Assembly: GCA_947174505.1 (NCBI GenBank)
Contig: CAMWJF010000005.1
Span: 55,316-119,315, forward strand
Reading direction: 5' to 3'
Source of the DNA: an uncultured Lachnospiraceae bacterium
Lineage (GTDB): Bacteria; Bacillota; Clostridia; Lachnospirales; Lachnospiraceae
Length of the DNA: 64,000 nt
Shown one piece after another: positions 35,955-45,484 of the stretch. How positions within the stretch are numbered: position 1 is the stretch's first letter; each line of letters opens with the position of its first letter. The translations under genes were made by a program, and so were the position numbers. The notes beneath the pieces are model-generated. The model was given only the letters and a program-made list of their open reading frames with translations, searched no databases and was not told the DNA's origin.

Positions 35955-38648
35955 GTGCTAAAAATATCTAAAAAATATTTGAAAAAGTTGCTTCAGAAAG
36001 CAATGGTGTTTACTTTAGTAGCAGCTATGCTGATCGGAGCACCATTATCTGCGTCTGCAGCTGGTCTTCTAGATCTATATCAGACTGAGGACGGAAGTAA
36101 TAATGATGCGGACAACAGTAACACCAACACCAATACCGACACAGGTACTGGTAGCAAAACAGGGCCAATAGAGGATAAGGAGTTTAATCTGCAGATTATT
36201 TTGGATCAGACAAATGTCAGACTGCTTGGTTCCAAAACAACCAGACTAATGGCTAAGCTTAAGTGGGAAGATGCTGTCCCGGAGAACTGGAACGAAGATG
36301 CAGAGAGGGAACTGCTGGGGAAACTGCAGTGGGAATCAAGCAATCTAAAGGTAGTTACAGCGAGAGGCCTGAAAGGCAGGAACTTGGGTTCTGCGATATT
36401 GACGGGCGAGGAAGACGGTGAAGCTACCGTTACGGTGAGCCTGAAGGATGATACTTGGAAGGTTGATTGCAAGGCGGAGACTAAGGTGACTGTATATCGG
36501 TATGCAACCAAACTTCTATTTAATAATGAAAAAATTAAAGAGGATGCATTTACAGGCAATTCCCTTGTTCTGGATGAGTATGTGAAGCGGTATGTCGGCG
36601 AGGATGAGGTAGACACAGCTGACACATTGACCTATACATTGATTGATGATGGCGGTAAGAAGGCTACCCTTAAAAATGGTATTCTTAAGCTGAATAAAGA
36701 AACTGCTTCGGGTAAGCCAGTCAAGGTTGCCGCGAGCGGTAAAAATGTCTCTACTACGGATAATGGCAGTGAAAATGGCAGTGTTGGTATCGTTATAATT
36801 TTGCCGGGAACTAACGCCACAAAGCTTTCATTCAGCGGGGATGACGTAAAGGGCAGTAAGCTCACATGGCTGGTCAATGATAAAGGGCTGGAAGCTAAAG
36901 TAAAAGCATCAGTGGATGGGAAAAAAGGAAATAAAGACAAGAACTGTACAGATAAAATTACTTGGACTTCTGCGAACGATGAGATTGTAACAGTTGAAAC
37001 CGTTAAAGGCGAAAGAGAAGTTGGAAGCGGTTGCGCTGTAAAATTCGATCAGGATAAATGCGATATAACCCTGAAAGCCCATAAAGCCGGTAACACGCAG
37101 ATTATAGGAAAGGTATCCAGCGGGAAAACCTTTAAGCTCAATGTCGCAGTCAGTGCTGAATTAACTGGTGTTACACTTAGTAGTTCGGATGCAACATTTT
37201 ATACCGGACAGGTCGTAAACTTGAATGAGATGGTCGAACAGCAGCGTTTTGCCAAAGATGCCAATGATGTCAGTGTTACCAGCGATAATTTTACTGCTGA
37301 GGGGCTGATAAAGTGGGAATTCACTGATAAGAAAAAGATGTCGAAGGTCGCAAAGCTCAATGCAAAGACAGGTGTTCTGGAAATCCTGCAGGATTGTAGT
37401 AAAGGGCCGGATGACTGGACGATTGCGGTTCAGGCCGTAAATGCGAAGAAAAGCAAGGGTAACAAGCATCCCTTTACTTTTAAGGAGACTGATGGGAAGA
37501 AGGACAACGTAACAAATCTCCAGTTAGCGCAGGTAGAAATTGATTCGATTACGGTTAAAAAAGTAAGTGATGACGAATCAAACTGGAACCTATCTATCAA
37601 ATCGGGAGATAAGCAGACCTCTGGGAAAAAGACAGATACGATTAATGTTGGAGAGGTGGCAGAATATCAACTGGCTGCAACGGGTAAAGTGACAACTAAG
37701 GGTGAGGAAGAGAAACCCTTATCGCAGGAAGAAGCCGTTAATGCCTTGGCTTGGACAGCATCGGGTAATGGAAAGACAATTAAGGCTTGGAAAGAGGGTG
37801 GAAGCGGATATCTTGAGGCTGTAAAGAAGGGTTCCGCTACCATTACAGTAAGCGGTGTGACAAAGAAAGGTAGGAAATATGTTCCCATCAAGGCAACCTT
37901 CAAGGATACTGTTAATGCACCTTCGCAGAGTATTAAATTATCTGTGAAAAACAGCTACATTCCGGCAGCGTATAAGAAGGGAGCCCGCACAGACCTGAAG
38001 ATCAATAATATCAAGCTTACGCTGGATAAGGGAACTACCACAAAGAATAAGTTAAATGGCGCAGATATTATTGAATGGACAGCTACATTGTATGATAAGA
38101 AAGGTGAAGAAAAAGAGAATGCTAATGTTACTCTAAACTTGGGTAAAGTGACAATTCCGGCTGGAGACTATGAGGAAGGTTACACCATTGTTGTGAATGC
38201 TACGGTTAAGAATACCGGCGCCAGTGATTCCATAACCATGACGATTGTATATCCGACCAAGAAAGTTGTCCTTAAAAAGTTTGATGTGGATGGAAAGCTG
38301 ACTGATGTAGCAAAAAAGGAAGTGGTAACGGATAAGAACCTTGACGTTTGCGCATACATTGAGTCCTCAGTAGCAAATGGTAATGGTGTGGCTGATGGTG
38401 CCGAGCGTGCAGAGATGGCCTCTTATACGGTAAGCGGAAAAGGAGCTGTTTATGTGAAGGCGGGAGACAACGGGAAGTTGACGATCCATCCGCTTAGAAC
38501 GGGCGCAGTAACGGTTAAATTTGTGATGACAGATGGAAAAGCAGCAACTTTAAAAGCTGAGGTTACTGATGTACCGGAATATATAGAGAATGCCACCGCG
38601 GCGATGTTAAATATCAGCACTATATTTGAAAATATTGTAATTGAATAA
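35955..38648 (+). CDS. Secreted Ig-like repeat protein, copy C (probably silent cassette)
   Basis: 897 residues if read from GTG 35955. The N-terminus before KKLLQKAMVFTLVAAMLIGA is unrelated to other copies, and no Shine-Dalgarno precedes the GTG. Signal peptide, GLLDLYQTEDG, an Asn/Thr linker (NTNTNTDTGTGSKTG) and Ig-like modules follow, closest to copy B over the whole length (shared VSGKGAVYV and IFENIV ends). Direct orientation relative to copy A, so exchange would need gene conversion, deletion or a second inversion. Its arm matches the others for only 34 bases and is the most diverged. Confidence 0.8.
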   Translation: MLKISKKYLKKLLQKAMVFTLVAAMLIGAPLSASAAGLLDLYQTEDGSNNDADNSNTNTNTDTGTGSKTGPIEDKEFNLQIILDQTNVRLLGSKTTRLMAKLKWEDAVPENWNEDAERELLGKLQWESSNLKVVTARGLKGRNLGSAILTGEEDGEATVTVSLKDDTWKVDCKAETKVTVYRYATKLLFNNEKIKEDAFTGNSLVLDEYVKRYVGEDEVDTADTLTYTLIDDGGKKATLKNGILKLNKETASGKPVKVAASGKNVSTTDNGSENGSVGIVIILPGTNATKLSFSGDDVKGSKLTWLVNDKGLEAKVKASVDGKKGNKDKNCTDKITWTSANDEIVTVETVKGEREVGSGCAVKFDQDKCDITLKAHKAGNTQIIGKVSSGKTFKLNVAVSAELTGVTLSSSDATFYTGQVVNLNEMVEQQRFAKDANDVSVTSDNFTAEGLIKWEFTDKKKMSKVAKLNAKTGVLEILQDCSKGPDDWTIAVQAVNAKKSKGNKHPFTFKETDGKKDNVTNLQLAQVEIDSITVKKVSDDESNWNLSIKSGDKQTSGKKTDTINVGEVAEYQLAATGKVTTKGEEEKPLSQEEAVNALAWTASGNGKTIKAWKEGGSGYLEAVKKGSATITVSGVTKKGRKYVPIKATFKDTVNAPSQSIKLSVKNSYIPAAYKKGARTDLKINNIKLTLDKGTTTKNKLNGADIIEWTATLYDKKGEEKENANVTLNLGKVTIPAGDYEEGYTIVVNATVKNTGASDSITMTIVYPTKKVVLKKFDVDGKLTDVAKKEVVTDKNLDVCAYIESSVANGNGVADGAERAEMASYTVSGKGAVYVKAGDNGKLTIHPLRTGAVTVKFVMTDGKAATLKAEVTDVPEYIENATAAMLNISTIFENIVIE
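35981..36014 (+). repeat. 34-bp repeat, copy C arm
   Basis: Identical to 29599-29632 of copy A. It marks the minimal sequence common to all four copies and contains the TTGCTT-CAGA-AAGCAA palindrome. Confidence 0.95.
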
Positions 38649-38654
38649 GTATCA

Positions 38655-38690
38655 AGCAGGAGAGAATAGTAATAATTCTCTCCTGCTTTT
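38655..38690. terminator. Bidirectional terminator between copies C and D
   Basis: Perfect 13-bp arms (38655-38667 and 38675-38687) with a 7-base loop and a T-run after, between convergent genes. Confidence 0.85.
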
Positions 38691-38720
38691 AAAATGCGAT
38701 TCTGCTATTAACTTACAATG

Positions 38721-41279
38721 TTACTCAATAACCTTAACTGTCAAAGTTGCTTTCTTGCCATCATGTGTTGTCGCTGTAATCTTTACAGTGCCAGGCTTAA
38801 TTCCTTTAACTTCGCCGCCTACAATCTGTACGATACCCTTCTTATTTACAGTATAAGTAACACCTGCTACTTCATAGTCCTTATCTGATCTACCAGCTGG
38901 CTGCCAATCAGCGGTCGCCTTGCTTCCTACATTAACCATAGATACCATCTCCAGATTTGTCGAAGCATCACTAAGCTTAATTTCAGCATTGTTTTTCTTG
39001 TTGCCAACTGTGAAAATATCTTGCTTCTCACTCTTATTGTTACGAATTTCTACTGCAACACTCGGCTTTACAACCTTAAAGGTCATTCTCGACTGCACGC
39101 CTGCACTCGGAATCTTAGCTGTTACAAGAATTGTGTCGCCTGCATTATAACCACCTGCTGCAAGCTGCACCTTACCACCTGTTACTTTAAGCGGTTCTGT
39201 TTCTTTTGTAACACCATCCGTTATGGATGCGTCCCAAACAATCTCTTTTGCTTTAGATGTGCAGCCTTTGTCCAGCGCTGCCTTGATCGTAACAGTCTGT
39301 TTCTTGCCTGTTGCTGCAATCGCACTGTTCTTTGTGCTTAGTTTGATGGACTTTGTAGGTGCAGTAACAGAAGCCGTAAAGCTTGCACTGATTGCCTTAT
39401 ATTTCTTACCGTCAAGAGTGGTAGCGCCGCTTACCGTGATCTTAGCGCTTCCCTTACTCTCAGCCTTTACATTACCCCTCTTAGCGTTATCAATTCTCTT
39501 GGCAACAGCAACCTTTTCCTTCGCGGAAGCCCAATTCAGCGTATTCTCGATGTCAAAAGCTACTTTTTCTCCAGTATCAACGACAGTTCCTTCAGCCTTT
39601 ACTGCATATGTTCTTGTAATACCTGCCGGAATCGTAACCGTGCTGAGCTGCTTATTAATCTTCGCTGTTACAAGCTTCGGCTTACTGCCACTGGAGTCAA
39701 CATAAGCACGTGCAATTATTCTTCCTGTCTCGGCATTCGTATTCTCATATACTGTAATATCAGTGATATTAATCTGCTTTAAGTCAAATTCTAAGGTTTT
39801 ATCTCCAATTGGATCAAGGCTCTTCGCCGCATTTACTCCTACAGTATCACCATTCTTGCCAGTCTTTTTCGCATTCGTAGCTGTTACCGTAACTTTCTTT
39901 GTCGCAGCAACATCCGCATTAATTGTCAATACACCTGTCTTAGCATTGAGCTTTGCTACCTTTTTCATTGCCTTAACTTCATTAGCGTCTCCGGTAAATG
40001 ACCACGTCAGACCTGCATCTGTAAAGTTTGCATTTTCTTTCGCATCACCATCCGCGCTTGCAAAATACTGTGTGGCATCCAGCTTAATGGACTGACCAGA
40101 ATACAGAGTCTTGGTATCCGCAGATATTTCAAAGCCAGTCAGATTAGCTCTGACAGTTACATTAAGTGTGCCTTTCTTTCCGCTCGATGTCTGTGCTGTA
40201 ATTTTGGAAGTACCCACTGCCTTGGGAACCAATGTTACCACATCACCTTTAGAACTCCCACTCACTGCTACGATTGCGGGCTTCTGAGAAGACCAAGTGA
40301 TCCTGTCTGTACACAGCGTATATCTGTCTTCACTATCCTTTGTAATATCCTTTGTTTCCTTTGTGTCTAATACTACTTCAAACTGGTTGTCTGATTCTTT
40401 ATTAACAAGCCAATCATATTTTGAGATCTTATCATTTGTGCCTACCTTTTTGATTGCAACCTTAGTTGCCGGTACTGCTTTCTGAATTTTAATCTCTGTA
40501 GGCTCTGATTTTACCTTCTCACCGATAGCAATGATCGTTACGGAGTCACCTTTGTTCAGCTTCCCAAATTTCAGAACACCATTTTTGATAGTTCCATTTC
40601 CTTTTACAACTTCATAGGATACTTCATCACTCGCAGTCTTGGGATCCCTTACCAGATATTCCTCAAGTGTAATGGATACGCCTTCAAATGCTTCCTCACC
40701 TAATTCTTTTGAAAAGCTCAGTCCGCTTGCATATTGCTTTACAACTACATTTGCTGTTGTCGTAAAATGAATATTATTTTCATAATCGTTAAGGCTTACG
40801 GTTACTTTAGCCTTACCACCGGACTTAGCCACCACATTCATCTGGCTAAGATTTCCGTTTTTATTGGGATTATTCAGGGAAACTATATCCCTGTCATCTG
40901 TTTCCCACTTAAATTTCTTGGACAGAAGTTCCTCATCTGCTTTGTGTGCCTGACCATCACTCCACACAAAGTCAACCTCAAGAAGTTCGGTTACTGGATG
41001 ATTTCCGTCATAGGCGCCAACCATCTCCAGTTCGACATCTGTCTGACTTAAAACAATACCTTCAAGTACAGTATCCACACCCAGTATACGTGTATCCGTG
41101 CTTGTAGTTGTGGAAGTCACTGTACCAGTACGGGTATCGTTCGGGTCTTCTGGACCAACTGTATTTCCCCAACCATCTTCAACCTTATACAAATCGACAA
41201 GACCGGCTGCCGATGCAGACAATGGCGTCCCGACAAGCATAGCTGCTGCCAGAGTAAACACCATTGCTTTCTGAAGCAA
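38721..41279 (-). CDS. Secreted Ig-like repeat protein, copy D (cassette without its own start)
   Basis: About 852 residues from TTG 41279 (MLQKAMVFTLAAAMLVGT), closest to copy A (shared GLVDLYKVEDGWGN and overall module order). In frame, the sequence upstream of the shared repeat meets a TGA five codons before the TTG with no start codon between, and no ribosome site. It therefore cannot be expressed normally in place. Inversion across the 124-bp arms shared with copy A would join it precisely to the copy A promoter and first codons. The tyrosine recombinase gene ends 84 bases beyond its shared arm. Confidence 0.82.
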   Translation of the reverse strand: MLQKAMVFTLAAAMLVGTPLSASAAGLVDLYKVEDGWGNTVGPEDPNDTRTGTVTSTTTSTDTRILGVDTVLEGIVLSQTDVELEMVGAYDGNHPVTELLEVDFVWSDGQAHKADEELLSKKFKWETDDRDIVSLNNPNKNGNLSQMNVVAKSGGKAKVTVSLNDYENNIHFTTTANVVVKQYASGLSFSKELGEEAFEGVSITLEEYLVRDPKTASDEVSYEVVKGNGTIKNGVLKFGKLNKGDSVTIIAIGEKVKSEPTEIKIQKAVPATKVAIKKVGTNDKISKYDWLVNKESDNQFEVVLDTKETKDITKDSEDRYTLCTDRITWSSQKPAIVAVSGSSKGDVVTLVPKAVGTSKITAQTSSGKKGTLNVTVRANLTGFEISADTKTLYSGQSIKLDATQYFASADGDAKENANFTDAGLTWSFTGDANEVKAMKKVAKLNAKTGVLTINADVAATKKVTVTATNAKKTGKNGDTVGVNAAKSLDPIGDKTLEFDLKQINITDITVYENTNAETGRIIARAYVDSSGSKPKLVTAKINKQLSTVTIPAGITRTYAVKAEGTVVDTGEKVAFDIENTLNWASAKEKVAVAKRIDNAKRGNVKAESKGSAKITVSGATTLDGKKYKAISASFTASVTAPTKSIKLSTKNSAIAATGKKQTVTIKAALDKGCTSKAKEIVWDASITDGVTKETEPLKVTGGKVQLAAGGYNAGDTILVTAKIPSAGVQSRMTFKVVKPSVAVEIRNNKSEKQDIFTVGNKKNNAEIKLSDASTNLEMVSMVNVGSKATADWQPAGRSDKDYEVAGVTYTVNKKGIVQIVGGEVKGIKPGTVKITATTHDGKKATLTVKVIE

Positions 41280-41286
41280 CTTTTTC
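41163..41286 (-). repeat. 124-bp repeat, copy D arm (inverted partner at 29599-29722)
   Basis: No mismatch with the copy A arm over 124 bases, whereas the genes diverge strongly downstream. This points to recent exchange or continuing recombination. Confidence 0.95.
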
Positions 41287-41369
41287 TTAGTTCAGAAGAT
41301 CCAACACAGCAGGAAATTTACTTATTCTTAGTGCCGCCGCCTCTCTTTTACTCCAAATAGTACACCAAA

Positions 41370-42500
41370 TTATAGGACTTTAAGCTTCTTTTCGATGCTC
41401 CGAATTTCTTTTGATTTTTCGTCTTCCGTCACGTGAACATATAGATTCATAGTAACACCGATGTTTGAGTGTCCCAAAATCATTTGTAGCGTTTTGGGAC
41501 GCATACCGCTTTCAATACATCGCGTTGCAAATGTATGTCTCAAAACATGCATAGAAAATCGTTCAATTCCAGCCTTGTCGCAATAGTAGAAAAGCTTTGA
41601 GTCGTAGGCACTGTTTTTTGTTGGTGTGCCATCCTTGCAGAGAAAAACGTTGTCTGGGAATTCTGTTGATTCGACGTTCATGGATATTAGTTTTTCCTTT
41701 TGATTTTTCAGAATGTTTATAGCTTCCTGTGTCAAAGGGACATCTCTGACACTGCTTTTTGTTTTGGGATCTCCAATCCTCCATTCCCCGATAGAATGCT
41801 GATATTCCATTGTCCGGCGAATATGCAGCACCCGCTTTTCAAAATCCACATCCGCCCAGCGAAGACCGATCATTTCGCCAGTTCGAAGACCTGTCTGTAA
41901 AAGTAATGCATACTGATTGTAATTGCTTGTCCCTTTGATCGTTTTAAGGAATAATTTCTGCTCATCAATTGTCAGTGCGCGCATCGCCTTTGGCTTTTTG
42001 CCGCTCTTGCATTTTACACTTTTGGTCACTGGATTTTTAGCAAGCAGCTCGTTTTCAACAGCACTGTCAAACAGCATCCGCATAACAAGGCGGCTGTGAT
42101 CAATGACTGAATTGGAATAATGGGCGGACATTTGGTTAAGGACGTTCTGACAGTGCAGAGGCTTGATTTCTTTTAGCAGCATTTCGCCAATCAAAGGTTT
42201 TATATTCCATTTGTACCGCTCAAGGTAATTTCTTCTTGTGTTAAATCGGACGTTATTGCCTTTGATGTGTTCAATCCAATAATCAAACCATGCATCTACC
42301 GTTGGATTTTCGTATTGTAAAACAGTTCTGTGTGCATCCTGAAATCGTGCGTCAGCAAGCCATTGCTGGCAATCCTGCAGTTCATTAAAATACTGTTGCC
42401 TGCGGTTACCAAGCCTGTCTGTAAATCTGGCAGTATAAAGTCCGTCCTTTCTCTGGCAGATGCCAATTCCTAACTCCCTTCCCGTTAGATCTTTTCCCAT
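41370..42500 (-). CDS. Tyrosine recombinase (phage integrase family)
   Basis: 376 residues. An N-terminal arm-binding-like domain (ARFTDRLGNRRQQYFNELQD) and a SAM-like core-binding domain precede the catalytic domain. The catalytic Arg lies in TGLRTGEMIGLRW, HxxR in HVLRHTFATR, then LGHSNIGVTMNLYVHV with the His and the nucleophilic Tyr. It resembles Tn916/ICE-type integrases. It starts at ATG 42500 behind GAGGAG on the minus strand. No excisionase, conjugation or phage genes accompany it. Its 3' end faces the shared arm of copy D, so it is the best candidate for catalysing inversions in the Ig-like block. Confidence 0.9.
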   Translation of the reverse strand: MGKDLTGRELGIGICQRKDGLYTARFTDRLGNRRQQYFNELQDCQQWLADARFQDAHRTVLQYENPTVDAWFDYWIEHIKGNNVRFNTRRNYLERYKWNIKPLIGEMLLKEIKPLHCQNVLNQMSAHYSNSVIDHSRLVMRMLFDSAVENELLAKNPVTKSVKCKSGKKPKAMRALTIDEQKLFLKTIKGTSNYNQYALLLQTGLRTGEMIGLRWADVDFEKRVLHIRRTMEYQHSIGEWRIGDPKTKSSVRDVPLTQEAINILKNQKEKLISMNVESTEFPDNVFLCKDGTPTKNSAYDSKLFYYCDKAGIERFSMHVLRHTFATRCIESGMRPKTLQMILGHSNIGVTMNLYVHVTEDEKSKEIRSIEKKLKVL

Positions 42501-42880
42501 TGTCAGAATCTCCTCGTATGATAAGTTTGCAGACTTAACAATCTTATCTTTTTCCTGTGCAGAATAAAAAGTGGTATGTCGGATTACTGCTTTTTACTGC
42601 ATAATTAATGAGTTACGCTACATTTACACTTTTGCGCCTTATACATTTTAGAGAATAGAAATAGCCGCCAACTATTTTGAACAGGTGACGGCTGGTGTGC
42701 AACGAAGCATAAATGTTGTTTTAACAGGGGACAGCCGTATCTATGGCATCCCCTTTTGCATTTATAATGTAGCATATCCGATTAAAGGGCACAAGGACAA
42801 AATGTATGTTTGACGTGTCGCTTACGCGGATCAGAAGAATGTATTTCTGGAGAGGCTTTCAGTTTTTTTAATAAATATCG
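42501..42880. other. Non-coding spacer between integrase and polysaccharide cluster
   Basis: I see no gene here. There is an imperfect stem (AGCCGCCAAC near 42663 with GTGACGGCT near 42690) and a weak one near 42727. It may hold integrase regulatory or recombination sites, but nothing can be assigned. Confidence 0.4.
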
Positions 42881-42909
42881 TTGATCACTCTACAAATCTC
42901 TGCTAAAAT
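42881..42909 (+). promoter_or_regulatory. Promoter upstream of the GT4 gene
   Basis: TTGATC (42881-42886), 17 bases, TAAAAT (42904-42909). Probable start of the polysaccharide cluster. Confidence 0.55.
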
Positions 42910-42997
42910 AAAATAACTTTTTGATAAGAGATGTAAATGGGAGTAACCTGTATCCGAATATACAGAATATATCATTGGATATGGAGAATGCAGTGTA

Positions 42998-44140
42998 ATG
43001 ATGCAAAAAAAAATTATTCTGATCGGTCCCGTATACCCATACAAGGGCGGGATATCCCACTACACGGGACTCATGTGCCGGGAGCTGGCAAAACGGCACG
43101 ATGTGGAGATGATTTCCTATAAGATGCAGTATCCGAAATTCCTTTTTCATAAGGAACAGCGGGACTACAGCAACGACAGCTTCAAAATAGAGGGTGCGCG
43201 GTACATGCTTCATACGGCGAACCCTTTCAATATTGTGCGGACAGCGCGTTATATCAGACGTAAGAAGCCGGACATGGTGGTGATCCAGTGGTGGCATCCT
43301 TATTTCGCGCCCTGCTATGTTCTTCTGGCACGATTTATGGGCAGACAGAATATCACGTTTGTCTGCCATAATGTGTTTCCCCACGAGCGGTTTCCGATGG
43401 ATAAGATACTGACAAAACTGGCATTAAATAACGGCAGTCATTTTATAGTGCACGCAAAAGAAGAGGCAAAGGAGCTGGAAAAAATCCGGCCGAACCCGGA
43501 TTATGTGGTGACACCGCATCCGACCTATAACGCGTTCCGATTTGAGGGCATGAGCAGAGAGCGTGCGCGGGAGAAGCTTCATATCGGGTCGGAGGAGCGG
43601 ATTCTGCTCTTTTTCGGATACGTGAGGGAGTATAAAGGACTGAAATATCTGCTGCGGGCCATGCCGGAGATCTGCCGTGGGGTTGAACGGGTGAAGCTTT
43701 GGGTCGTCGGGGAGTTTGGCTCAGACAAGGAAGAGTACCAGGAACTGATCCGCGAGCTGGGGATGGAGGATAAGGTGCAGGTTCATGATGCATATACCCC
43801 GGACCGTGAAGTGGAAAAGTATTTTGCAGCAGCGGATCTTGTGGCGCTTCCCTATACTTCCGCCACACAGAGCGGGATTGTGCAGATTGCGTACGGATTT
43901 ACCAAACCTGTGATTGTAACCAACGTAGGGGGATTGCCGGATGTGGTGGAAAACGGCAGTACGGGATATATTGTGGAGCCGGAGAACCCGGAGGCAATCG
44001 CAGAGGCAGTGGTTCGGTTTTTCAGGGAAAATCAGGCGGAGAGTATGCAGGAAAATATTGAGAAGGAGGCGGAGAGATTCTCGTGGGAGAGGATGGGGGA
44101 GGTAATAGAGGAGCTTATGCCGGATGAAAAAGACGGATGA
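42998..44140 (+). CDS. GT4 family glycosyltransferase
   Basis: 380 residues with the GT-B fold of GT4: N-terminal YPYKGGISHYTGLMCREL (glycine-rich acceptor loop), inter-domain LLFFGYVREYKG, and the donor-binding stretch TQSGIVQIAYGFTKPVIVTNVGGLPDVV near the C-terminus. It transfers a sugar from an NDP-sugar with retention; the substrate cannot be told. Two ATGs (42998, 43001) are possible. Convergent with the next gene, stops three bases apart. Confidence 0.9.
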   Translation: MMQKKIILIGPVYPYKGGISHYTGLMCRELAKRHDVEMISYKMQYPKFLFHKEQRDYSNDSFKIEGARYMLHTANPFNIVRTARYIRRKKPDMVVIQWWHPYFAPCYVLLARFMGRQNITFVCHNVFPHERFPMDKILTKLALNNGSHFIVHAKEEAKELEKIRPNPDYVVTPHPTYNAFRFEGMSRERAREKLHIGSEERILLFFGYVREYKGLKYLLRAMPEICRGVERVKLWVVGEFGSDKEEYQELIRELGMEDKVQVHDAYTPDREVEKYFAAADLVALPYTSATQSGIVQIAYGFTKPVIVTNVGGLPDVVENGSTGYIVEPENPEAIAEAVVRFFRENQAESMQENIEKEAERFSWERMGEVIEELMPDEKDG

Positions 44141-44143
44141 TTA

Positions 44144-45277
44144 TCAGGTCCGCCTCTTCATCCGCCGCTCCAGATTCTCCGTAATCCGATACTTCTCCAC
44201 AAAAAAACGGAGGGTATTGATGAAACGGTTTAGATAGTAGGCTGACATAATGTGCTTTTTGCGCAACAGCCTTATAATTAGAGTATTCCGAACAAACCCT
44301 TTTTGGGGTGGGATGGTGTCTGCAGCGGATTGAATGTAAAAGACACTGTCGCATTTCTGAAGACTTCTGATATCCGCAATCTTTGAGAGGGATCGGTGAT
44401 TTTGATTATGTGATGCCACTAAATTATCTAACTGCTGCAAAGCATTCCGGCACTGCTGCACGTAGACGTATTCTTTGATCACATTCTCAGAAATCCCGTG
44501 ATCCGCAAGCTGTCCTGTCACATAGTCTGTCAGGCGACGCTGCTTCGCCTCCAGATCGGGACGGTATTTTTCCACACTGTGGTGCGTTTCCGACTTCAGG
44601 TTGGTATTCCAATAATATAACATATCGGACAGTGTAGATATTCTTTCGGCACACAAAAAAAGCTGCAGAAGCATAATAAAATCGTCTTCGTGGGTGACAA
44701 ATGTGCGGAACGTCATTGCATTGTCTGCGATCAGCTTCTTGGAGATAATACATTTCCATATATTCATATAGATGCTGATTTCGTCGTTGGCATGCGCGGC
44801 GAAACCCTTAAAGAGCATGGGAAGAAGCAGTTTTTCCGTGATAAGCTGCCCGTCAAATACATGATCTGTATATTGCTCAAAGGCAACCTTCCCGCCATCT
44901 TTTTTCTGTCGGTAGGAGCCGCAAAGAGCTGCCTGACTTCCATCAACAGCGATTCTGGTCAACATTTTCTGATACATTTCTTTGGAAACTTTGTCATCCT
45001 GGTCGCAGAAAGCGATATAGTCGCCCGTGGCGTGGACAAGGCCAAAATTTCGGGCATCACCGATACCGCTATTTTCCTTGTGGAATACCCTTATACGGGT
45101 GTCAGTTTCCGCCAGTTTCCGACAAAGGGCAAGTGAGCCGTCGGTGGAGCCGTCGTCAATCAGAAGCAGTTCCAGATTCTGGTAAGAGGAATCCAAAATG
45201 CTGCGGACTGTGCTTTTTATATAGTTTTCGCCGTTGTAAACGGGAATAATAATACTGAGTCTGAAATTTATAGCCAT
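44144..45277 (-). CDS. GT2 family glycosyltransferase
   Basis: 377 residues. GT-A domain: LSIIIPVYNGENYIKSTVRS, DDGSTDGS and the metal motif FCDQDDK, followed by about 150 helical residues of unknown role. Only gene of the polysaccharide cluster on the minus strand, so it may be separately regulated or a later insertion. Confidence 0.88.
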   Translation of the reverse strand: MAINFRLSIIIPVYNGENYIKSTVRSILDSSYQNLELLLIDDGSTDGSLALCRKLAETDTRIRVFHKENSGIGDARNFGLVHATGDYIAFCDQDDKVSKEMYQKMLTRIAVDGSQAALCGSYRQKKDGGKVAFEQYTDHVFDGQLITEKLLLPMLFKGFAAHANDEISIYMNIWKCIISKKLIADNAMTFRTFVTHEDDFIMLLQLFLCAERISTLSDMLYYWNTNLKSETHHSVEKYRPDLEAKQRRLTDYVTGQLADHGISENVIKEYVYVQQCRNALQQLDNLVASHNQNHRSLSKIADIRSLQKCDSVFYIQSAADTIPPQKGFVRNTLIIRLLRKKHIMSAYYLNRFINTLRFFVEKYRITENLERRMKRRT

Positions 45278-45408
45278 GAGCGGATGGTGACCTCCCGAAT
45301 AGCAAAAATTGATGTTGTTTGGAGCAGATTTATCATAACATGAAAATGTAATTCGCGCAATTTATGCACGCAATGGGTTTTTGGGAAAAAACCAGCTTAT
45401 ATGCGCTC

Positions 45409-45437
45409 TTTACACTTTTTTGGTAGTTTGCTATACT
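45409..45437 (+). promoter_or_regulatory. Strong predicted promoter before a 63-residue ORF
   Basis: TTTACA (45409-45414), 17 bases, TATACT (45432-45437), with a leader of about 40 bases. Confidence 0.75.
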
Positions 45438-45484
45438 CATATTGTAGGAATCAATATCAGACACGATAGAAAGCAGGTGATTAA

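Noticed and set aside
29588..41279. Covalent wall anchoring of the Ig-like proteins by sortase
   Set aside because: None of the four C-termini has an LPXTG-like motif followed by a hydrophobic segment and basic tail.
41370..42500. Integrase as marker of a complete ICE or prophage
   Set aside because: No relaxase, coupling protein, replication, excisionase or phage structural gene is seen on either side.
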